A model generated the notes under the pieces. That model had not been told where the DNA came from. It worked only from the letters and a program-made list of their open reading frames with translations, and searched no databases. Shown here piece after piece: positions 58,286-64,000 of a stretch of DNA of 64,000 nucleotides; within the stretch, counting starts at the first letter, position 1, and each line of letters begins with the position of its first letter. Location: contig NZ_CP043178.1 in assembly GCF_014217545.1 (NCBI RefSeq), forward strand, positions 1,178,001 through 1,242,000, written 5' to 3'. This DNA is from Pseudarthrobacter sp. NBSH8. GTDB taxonomy: Bacteria; Actinomycetota; Actinomycetes; Actinomycetales; Micrococcaceae. The position numbers were made by a program, and so were the translations under genes.

Positions 58286-58354
58286 GAATGGCTCCTGGAA
58301 TTAAGGGGTCGGCAAAAGTATTGCCGACCAGACTTCCCGGCGCACCTTTACAGC

Positions 58355-58576
58355 CTACCCGAGCAGGCCCATAACCCCGATCACCGCGGTGACAGCTCCC
58401 AGCACCATCGAAATGCTGACCAGCACCACGTGGACGGTGAGGAACTTTGTGGCCTTGCCGGCGGCGTCCCGCGCCCGGGGGTCCTTCATCACGCGGCGCA
58501 GGAACTGCGGCCAGACCACGAGGGACCAGACTCCGGCGATGATCAGCAGGCAGCCCGCAAACAGAGGGAGCTGCAC
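58355..58576 (-). CDS. SCO4848 family small membrane protein
   Basis: A 73-residue protein with two membrane helices (PLFAGCLLIIAGVWSLVVW and VVLVSISMVLGAVTAVIGVM) joined by a basic loop RRVMKDPRARDAAGKATKF, matching the SCO4848 family of actinobacteria. Function unknown. It starts 3 nt after the stop of the DUF2505 gene, so the two form an operon. Confidence 0.85.
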   Translation of the reverse strand: MQLPLFAGCLLIIAGVWSLVVWPQFLRRVMKDPRARDAAGKATKFLTVHVVLVSISMVLGAVTAVIGVMGLLG

Positions 58577-58579
58577 GGC

Positions 58580-59077
58580 CTAGTGGCTTTCGAGCCAGGC
58601 CTGGGCCTGCTGGGACTGGATGTTCAGGGCCTTGGACACCATGGGCTCGGCCGCCTCGGCGATTTTGCCGCCCAGGAAGGGAACAGAGGACGTGACGTTG
58701 CCTTCGAGTTCAATGCGTGTGCTGCCGCCCTCTGCGACGAGCCGCTGGACCGCGGTCACATCAAGGGGGGCGCCAGCGATCTTCAGCGTGATGTTGCTCT
58801 GGCGGGAACCGTCAGCCGCTGGGGCCTCCCAGTTTTCCACCTGCGTCACTGTGAGCTTTTCGCCCACGAACTTGCGGGCGATCTCCGGCAGGCGGGTGGT
58901 GGGGAGGGTGCGGACCGAGGTGGTGCTGAATGCTCCGTCAACGTCTCCGGCCACTTCGAAAGACTCCAGGGTGCCGCCAACGAATTGGCTGGTGTGCCGC
59001 TGGAAGTCCTCGTTGATAAAAACAGCAGCGACGCTGCCGACGGCGTGCGGAAGGGTGGTGGTTGCACTCAGTGCCAT
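58580..59077 (-). CDS. DUF2505 domain protein
   Basis: A 165-residue protein with a START/Bet v1-like layout: a short N-terminal strand, an HTSQFV helix region, several strands (TRIELEGNVTSSVPFLGGKIAEAAEPMV) and a long C-terminal helix. This matches DUF2505 and suggests a small-molecule or lipid-binding role. The ATG at 59077 (MALSATTTL) has GAGGACC upstream; the longer open frame to 59122 is not supported. It is followed closely by the SCO4848 gene. Confidence 0.85.
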   Translation of the reverse strand: MALSATTTLPHAVGSVAAVFINEDFQRHTSQFVGGTLESFEVAGDVDGAFSTTSVRTLPTTRLPEIARKFVGEKLTVTQVENWEAPAADGSRQSNITLKIAGAPLDVTAVQRLVAEGGSTRIELEGNVTSSVPFLGGKIAEAAEPMVSKALNIQSQQAQAWLESH

Positions 59078-59125
59078 GGGTCCTCCAGTGATGTGTAGGT
59101 CAGAACGCTTTTTGCTCCCCACATC

Positions 59126-60679
59126 CTACGGGGAGCCCTGCTGGTTGTTGGAACCGGCCCCCGCGTTGTCGGCGCCGGCGATCTTCTGCGCCGCGGTGGT
59201 GATGTTCCGTGCCATCGCCGGAAAAATGAGGCTGTGGAACGGCAGTACGGCCAGCCAGTAGAGCTTTCCGCTGAGGCCCTTGGGGAAGAAAATAGCCCGC
59301 TGCCGGTAGCGGCTGCCCGTCCCGTCAGGTTCCACGGACAGCTCAAGCCAGGCACGTCCGGGGGCGCGCATCTCTGCGCGGAGGCGCAACAGTTTTCCGC
59401 GCTCTATCCGTTCCACACGCCACCAGTCCACCACTTCGCCTGGGGCCAGGGTGCCAGGATGCCGGCGTCCCCGCAGCAGGCCCGCGCCGCCGGTGAGCTT
59501 GTCCAGCAAGCCCCGAACGCGCCAGGCCAGCGGCAGTGAATACCAGCCGTTCCGGCCGCCGATCCCTTCGATGATGGTCCACACGTGGGCAGGATCAACA
59601 TCCCCGTGGAAAGTCCGCTCATCCATATAGACCGTGTGGCCTGCCCAGTCCGGATCGCTGGGCAGCGGATCGGCGTCCGCGCCGGCATTTGACCACGTGG
59701 TTTCCACCTGGCCGTCACGCTCCTTGCCCAGGGCCAGGGCAACAGCCCCCCGGTACGGAGTCAGACCGCCTGCCGGCACGGGAATATGGGCGTCGATATC
59801 TTGCTCGCGGGACACGGCATCGTGCTGCAGCGACTCGACGAGCGGCAGCGACATGGACAGCGGGATCGGCGTGGTCAGCGCCACCCACAGGCCGGCAAGC
59901 TTAGGGGCCGGAATGGGCAGCGCCAGGACCACCCGGTACGGCAGCCCGGCCTCGGCAGCGTATTCCTTCATCATGCCCGCGTAGCTCAGGACCTGCCGGC
60001 AGCCGATGTCGAAGGTGCGGTTGACCGGCCCGTCCATGGAGGCGGCGCCCACAAGGTAGTGCAGCACGTCCCGGACGGCGATCGCTTCGATCTTGTTGCG
60101 CACCCAGCTTGGGGCCGGCATCAGCGGAAGGGTCTCGGACAGGTGGCGGATCATTTCGAAGGACGCCGACCCGGAACCGATCACCACCCCGGCCTGGAAC
60201 ACCACCGCGTCCACCGCGCTGTCCAGGAACACCTTCCCCACGGCTTCCCGGGAGCGCATGTGCGTGGACAATTCGACGTTGGCCGGGTGCAGGCCGCCCA
60301 GGTAGACGATCCGGCCTATATGGGCTGCGGCGGCAGCTGTGGCGGCTGTTTCCGCCATGGCCTTTTCCTTGGATTCGAACCCGGCGCCGGCGGCCATGGA
60401 GTGAACGAGGTAGTACAGCACGTCGACCCCGGCCAGCGCCTGGCGGAGGGAATCGCCGTCGTCGAGACTGCCCTGGATCACCTCAACTTTGCCTAGCCAC
60501 GGCACGCCTGCGATCTTGGCCGGAGTCCTGACCATGACCTTTACGGTGTGGCCGGCCTCCAGCAGCCGGGGGACCAGGCGGCCGCCGATGTAGCCGGTGG
60601 CGCCGGTCACCAGGACGGTTTGCGCCGTCCCTGCGGCCACGGTGGAGGGAGTGTCGCTCGGACTCTTGCTATCGCTCAT
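59126..60679 (-). CDS. SDR-family NAD(P)-binding oxidoreductase with C-terminal DUF2867
   Basis: An atypical extended SDR: the N-terminal Rossmann fold has VLVTGATGYIGGRL, YLVHSMAAGAGFESKEK and IVYLGGLHP, where the usual YxxxK is replaced. From about residue 300 the DUF2867 domain follows (GGRNGWYSLPLAWRVRGLLDKL, GEVVDWWRVERIE), probably a START-like ligand fold. 517 residues from the ATG at 60679, which follows GGAGC. Substrate unknown. It is divergent from mfd with 180 nt between starts. Confidence 0.85.
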   Translation of the reverse strand: MSDSKSPSDTPSTVAAGTAQTVLVTGATGYIGGRLVPRLLEAGHTVKVMVRTPAKIAGVPWLGKVEVIQGSLDDGDSLRQALAGVDVLYYLVHSMAAGAGFESKEKAMAETAATAAAAAHIGRIVYLGGLHPANVELSTHMRSREAVGKVFLDSAVDAVVFQAGVVIGSGSASFEMIRHLSETLPLMPAPSWVRNKIEAIAVRDVLHYLVGAASMDGPVNRTFDIGCRQVLSYAGMMKEYAAEAGLPYRVVLALPIPAPKLAGLWVALTTPIPLSMSLPLVESLQHDAVSREQDIDAHIPVPAGGLTPYRGAVALALGKERDGQVETTWSNAGADADPLPSDPDWAGHTVYMDERTFHGDVDPAHVWTIIEGIGGRNGWYSLPLAWRVRGLLDKLTGGAGLLRGRRHPGTLAPGEVVDWWRVERIERGKLLRLRAEMRAPGRAWLELSVEPDGTGSRYRQRAIFFPKGLSGKLYWLAVLPFHSLIFPAMARNITTAAQKIAGADNAGAGSNNQQGSP

Positions 60680-60859
60680 TGAAAGCTCCTCAGGCCAGGC
60701 GGGCGGAGGCGTCAAACGGGTGCGCTTCCTCAGCAAGCTTAGCAACGGGGGTTCCCGGCGGGCCCCGGTGCAGGGGTAGGCTGGGATGACCCGGGATTCG
60801 AAGAGAATTTCGGGTTTTCGTGCTGCCTGCGATCCCTTGAACCCACAGGAGTTTCCGCC

Positions 60860-63800
60860 ATGAGCCCCACTGGCCCGTCCCATCCTGGCCCGTCCCATCC
60901 TGGCCCGTCCCACGCCGGTCCCTCGCTGGCCGGGCTGCGCCGCGTCCTGGCAGAAGACCAGACGTTCGCCAGGGTCCAGGCGGAGGCGGCCAGGGGCTTT
61001 GATGTCCGGGGCCAGGATTACCAGATCAGCGCGCCGGCCGGTCTCCGTGCCGTCCTGCTGGCGGAAATGGCAGATGGCCTGGCCGCCGGTGCCGACGAAG
61101 AAACTCCCGATGGCGGGCTCCCCCCGGTGGTGCTGGCAGTCACCGCGACAGGACGCGAGGCAGAGGACCTGACGGCGGCCCTGCGTGCCTACCTGCCGGC
61201 CGATTCAGTGGCCGAGTTTCCCAGTTGGGAAACCCTGCCGCACGAACGGCTCTCGCCCCGCTCGGACACGGTGGGCCGCCGGCTGTCCGTCCTGCGCCGC
61301 CTGGCTCACCCGGAAAGTTCGACGTCGGGTCCGTTGCGGGTGGTGGTGGCGCCGGTCCGCGCAGTGGTCCAGCCGATCGTCGCCGGACTGGGTGAGCTGG
61401 TTCCGGTCACGCTGAAGGTGGGACAGGACAGGCCGTTCTCCGACGTGGTGCGGAGCCTCGCCGACGCGGCCTACGCACGCGTGGACATGGTCACCCATCG
61501 TGGCGAGTTTGCCGTCCGCGGCGGTATCATCGACGTTTTCCCACCCACCGAGGACCATCCCATCCGGGTGGAGTTCTTCGGTGACGAGGTGGACCAGATG
61601 CGCTGGTTCGCGGTGGCCGACCAGCGCTCGCTGTCGGCGCCCGGCGTGCATCACCCCGCCGAACTCCATGCCCCGCCCTGCCGCGAAATCCTGATCACGC
61701 CGTCAGTGATGTCCCGTGCAGCCACCCTGAAGGCGCAGCTTCCCGCGGCCGCGGACATGCTCGAGAAGATCGCCGGCGGCATCGCCGTGGAAGGTATGGA
61801 ATCCTTGGCCCCGGTGCTGGTGGATGCCATGGTCCCGTTCGTGAAGCAGCTGCCCGCCGGGTCCATCTCAGTGATCATAGAACCGGAAAAGGTGCGCCGG
61901 CGCGCACATGATCTTGCGGCCACCAACGAGGAGTTCCTGGAAGCTGCCTGGTCCACGGCATCCGATGGCGGCACGGCTCCACTGGACCTCAGCTCGCAGG
62001 CGTCGGAAGCCTTGCACTCCGCCAGCTTCCGTTCCCTGGCCGAAACCCGGAGCTCCTCGCTGGAGCACGAGGTCTCGTGGTGGTCCATCACGTCCCTGGC
62101 CACTGACGAGGAGCTGGTGCCGGAGATCGACGTCCTCAACCTCCGCGCCCGGGAACCGCGCGGGTACCAGGGTGATGTGGCCGAGATGATGGACTTCATC
62201 GGCTCCCACGTCCGGGACCAGTGGCGGATCGTGGTGGCCACTGAGGGGCCCGGCCCTGCGCAGCGCCTGGCGGAACTGTTCCACGATGCCGATATCCCCT
62301 GTGCCCGCGTGGACACCCTTGAGAAGGAACCGCAGGCGGGCATCATCGAGGTGACCACTGCCGCCGTCGGACGCGGTTTTGTCCTGGACAGTCTCAAACT
62401 GGGGTTGCTCACCGAAGCGGACCTGCTGGGACGGACATCCGCGGGCTCCACCAAGGACATGCGGCGCATGCCGTCCAAGCGGCGGAACGCCGTGGACCCG
62501 CTGCAGTTGGTCAACGGCGATTCCGTGGTGCACGAACAGCACGGCATTGGGCGTTTTGTAGAGCTGATCCAGCGCAAGGTGGCAGGCGGCGGAGACGGTG
62601 TCCGCGAATACCTGGTCCTGGAATACGCCCCCTCCAAGCGCGGCGCCCCGGGGGACCGGCTGTTTGTGCCCACCGACCAGCTGGACCAGGTAACCCGGTA
62701 TGTCGGCGGAGACACTCCTGTCCTCAGCAAGATGGGCGGCTCCGACTGGGCCAGCACCAAGTCCAAAGCGCGCAAGGCCGTCAAGGAGATCGCCGGCGAA
62801 CTCATCCGGCTGTACTCCGCGCGGATGGCTTCAAAGGGCCATGCCTTCGGGCCGGACACCCCGTGGCAGCGTGAGCTTGAGGAGGCCTTCCCATATGTGG
62901 AGACGCCGGACCAGCTGACCACCATCAACGAGGTCAAGGCGGACATGGAGCGGGAGATCCCCATGGACCGTCTGGTGTCCGGCGATGTGGGCTACGGCAA
63001 GACCGAGATCGCCGTCCGGGCGGCCTTCAAGGCGGTCCAGGACGGGAAGCAGGTGGCGGTCCTCGTGCCCACCACCCTGCTGGCCCAGCAGCACTACGAA
63101 ACGTTCACGGAACGCTTCTCCGGCTTCCCCCTGCGGGTCAAGGCTCTGTCGCGGTTCCAGGGGACCAAGGAAACCAAAGAGACCGTGGAGGGTGTCAAGA
63201 GCGGCTCCGTTGACGTGGTTATCGGCACGCACCGGCTGCTGTCCAAGGACTTCGCGTTCAAGGACCTGGGCCTGGTGATCGTGGACGAGGAACAGCGCTT
63301 CGGCGTGGAGCACAAGGAAGCGCTGAAGAAGATGCGCACCAACGTGGACGTGCTGGCCATGAGCGCCACCCCGATTCCGCGGACACTGGAGATGTCCCTG
63401 ACGGGCATCCGCGAAACCTCCACGCTGGCCACGCCGCCGGAGGAGCGCCACCCCGTGCTGACCTACGTGGGCCCGTACACGGACAAGCAGTCCTCGGCAG
63501 CGATCCGGCGTGAGCTGATGCGCGAAGGCCAGGTGTTTTTTGTCCACAACCGGGTGTCCACCATCGAACGGACGGCCGCGAAGATCCGTGAACTGGTTCC
63601 GGAAGCGCGGGTGGAGGTGGCGCACGGGCAGATGTCCGAGAGCCGGCTGGAGCAGATCATTGTGGATTTCTGGGAAAAGCGCTTCGACGTCCTGGTGTGC
63701 ACCACCATCATCGAAACCGGCCTGGACATCTCCAACGCAAACACCCTGATCGTGGACGGGGCCGACAAATACGGACTCTCCCAGCTGCACCAGCTCCGCG

Positions 63801-64000
63801 GCCGGGTGGGCCGCGGCCGTGAACGCGCCTATGCCTATTTCCTGTACCCGTCCGAGAAGCCCCTGGGCGAGGTGGCCCTGGAACGACTCAAAGCCGTCGC
63901 CACCCACAATGAGCTCGGCGCCGGCATGCAGCTGGCCATGAAGGACCTCGAAATCCGCGGCGCCGGCAACCTGCTGGGCGGCGAGCAGTCCGGCCACATC
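60860..64000 (+). CDS. mfd: Transcription-repair coupling factor Mfd (5' part; runs off the window)
   Basis: Removes RNA polymerase stalled at DNA lesions and recruits UvrA. 1047 codons are present of about 1200. Order: UvrB-like N-terminal domain (residues about 20-400), the RNA polymerase-interacting domain (VVHEQHGIGRFVELIQ near 557), then RecG-like helicase domains with Walker A GDVGYGKTE (about 708), the DEEQ box in VDEEQRFGVEHKE (about 808) and GRVGRGRERAYAYF near the edge. No frameshift is seen. The N-terminus starts with three GPSH(P/A) repeats absent from typical Mfd. ATG 60860 follows CAGGAG. The 3' end lies beyond 64000. Confidence 0.96.
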   Translation, partial: MSPTGPSHPGPSHPGPSHAGPSLAGLRRVLAEDQTFARVQAEAARGFDVRGQDYQISAPAGLRAVLLAEMADGLAAGADEETPDGGLPPVVLAVTATGREAEDLTAALRAYLPADSVAEFPSWETLPHERLSPRSDTVGRRLSVLRRLAHPESSTSGPLRVVVAPVRAVVQPIVAGLGELVPVTLKVGQDRPFSDVVRSLADAAYARVDMVTHRGEFAVRGGIIDVFPPTEDHPIRVEFFGDEVDQMRWFAVADQRSLSAPGVHHPAELHAPPCREILITPSVMSRAATLKAQLPAAADMLEKIAGGIAVEGMESLAPVLVDAMVPFVKQLPAGSISVIIEPEKVRRRAHDLAATNEEFLEAAWSTASDGGTAPLDLSSQASEALHSASFRSLAETRSSSLEHEVSWWSITSLATDEELVPEIDVLNLRAREPRGYQGDVAEMMDFIGSHVRDQWRIVVATEGPGPAQRLAELFHDADIPCARVDTLEKEPQAGIIEVTTAAVGRGFVLDSLKLGLLTEADLLGRTSAGSTKDMRRMPSKRRNAVDPLQLVNGDSVVHEQHGIGRFVELIQRKVAGGGDGVREYLVLEYAPSKRGAPGDRLFVPTDQLDQVTRYVGGDTPVLSKMGGSDWASTKSKARKAVKEIAGELIRLYSARMASKGHAFGPDTPWQRELEEAFPYVETPDQLTTINEVKADMEREIPMDRLVSGDVGYGKTEIAVRAAFKAVQDGKQVAVLVPTTLLAQQHYETFTERFSGFPLRVKALSRFQGTKETKETVEGVKSGSVDVVIGTHRLLSKDFAFKDLGLVIVDEEQRFGVEHKEALKKMRTNVDVLAMSATPIPRTLEMSLTGIRETSTLATPPEERHPVLTYVGPYTDKQSSAAIRRELMREGQVFFVHNRVSTIERTAAKIRELVPEARVEVAHGQMSESRLEQIIVDFWEKRFDVLVCTTIIETGLDISNANTLIVDGADKYGLSQLHQLRGRVGRGRERAYAYFLYPSEKPLGEVALERLKAVATHNELGAGMQLAMKDLEIRGAGNLLGGEQSGHI
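60871..60915 (+). repeat. Three 15-bp tandem repeats in the mfd start region
   Basis: The unit TGGCCCGTCCCATCC is repeated exactly twice (60871-60885, 60886-60900) and once with two changes (60901-60915). It encodes GPSHP. Being in frame, gain or loss of a unit would not break mfd. Confidence 0.85.

Noticed and set aside
60871..60915. Tandem repeats as a CRISPR array
   Set aside because: Repeats are 15 bp, directly adjacent without spacers, and encode protein; no cas genes are present.

Overview
The window is high-GC actinobacterial DNA and looks like a chromosome segment of an Arthrobacter/Pseudarthrobacter-type member of the Micrococcaceae. This rests on family content (a WhiB protein, an RpfB-type resuscitation factor, and DUF3499, DUF4245, DUF5719, TIGR03089 and SCO4848-family proteins), on many GTG/TTG starts, and on gene order. 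Two blocks match actinobacterial order as known from Mycobacterium tuberculosis and Streptomyces: LCP / purE / purK / gtrA / TIGR03089 / whiB / metallopeptidase / DUF3499 / Trm112 / ahcY, and tatD / rpfB / rsmA / ispE ... TetR / tRNA-Gln / glmU / prs / rplY / pth ... mfd. Genus-level placement is an inference; no rRNA or marker comparison was possible.

Layout. 1-0.65 kb: decayed remnants of a TetR regulator and a DHA2-type MFS exporter. 0.67-4.7 kb: fumC, beta-carbonic anhydrase, DUF4245, glpX. 4.8-10.5 kb: a leftward run of envelope and purine genes (femX-like, manA, LCP ligase, purE, purK). 10.7-20.4 kb: gtrA, TIGR03089, whiB, a GT2 membrane glycosyltransferase and DUF5719, then a metallopeptidase-family gene and DUF3499 whose shared upstream region is interrupted by an intact ISL3-type insertion sequence. 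20.5-26.7 kb: Trm112, ahcY, an L,D-transpeptidase, RDD, SpoIIM and a TIGR01906-like membrane protein. 26.8-32.6 kb: a C-terminally truncated acyl-CoA synthetase, a protein O-mannosyltransferase, rsmI and gabD. 32.7-37.7 kb: a leftward moxR-DUF58-tgpA operon. 37.9-44.2 kb: tatD, rpfB, rsmA, ispE and an ABC-F ATPase. 44.2-49.2 kb: a TetR regulator, tRNA-Gln, glmU, prs, rplY and pth. 49.3-54.7 kb: two tandem large ATPase/LuxR regulators. 55.1-64 kb: sufS-sufU, nhaA, small conserved proteins, an SDR and mfd, which runs off the right edge.

Functionally this is mostly core genome: central metabolism, translation and rRNA modification, precursor supply for peptidoglycan (glmU), isoprenoids (ispE) and nucleotides (prs, purEK), and cell-wall building and remodelling (LCP, FemX-like, L,D-transpeptidase, RpfB, protein mannosylation). 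The least explained parts are regulatory and structural: a perfect CRP/GlxR-type site in the whiB/TIGR03089 intergenic region, the structured leaders of rplY and sufS, the tandem LuxR ATPases, two genes whose conserved N-termini appear to need non-canonical start codons, and several signs of decay (TetR/MFS remnant, truncated acyl-CoA synthetase, mannose genes missing from the whiB-ahcY block, degenerate zincin motif). I found no CRISPR array, prophage or obvious defence island.
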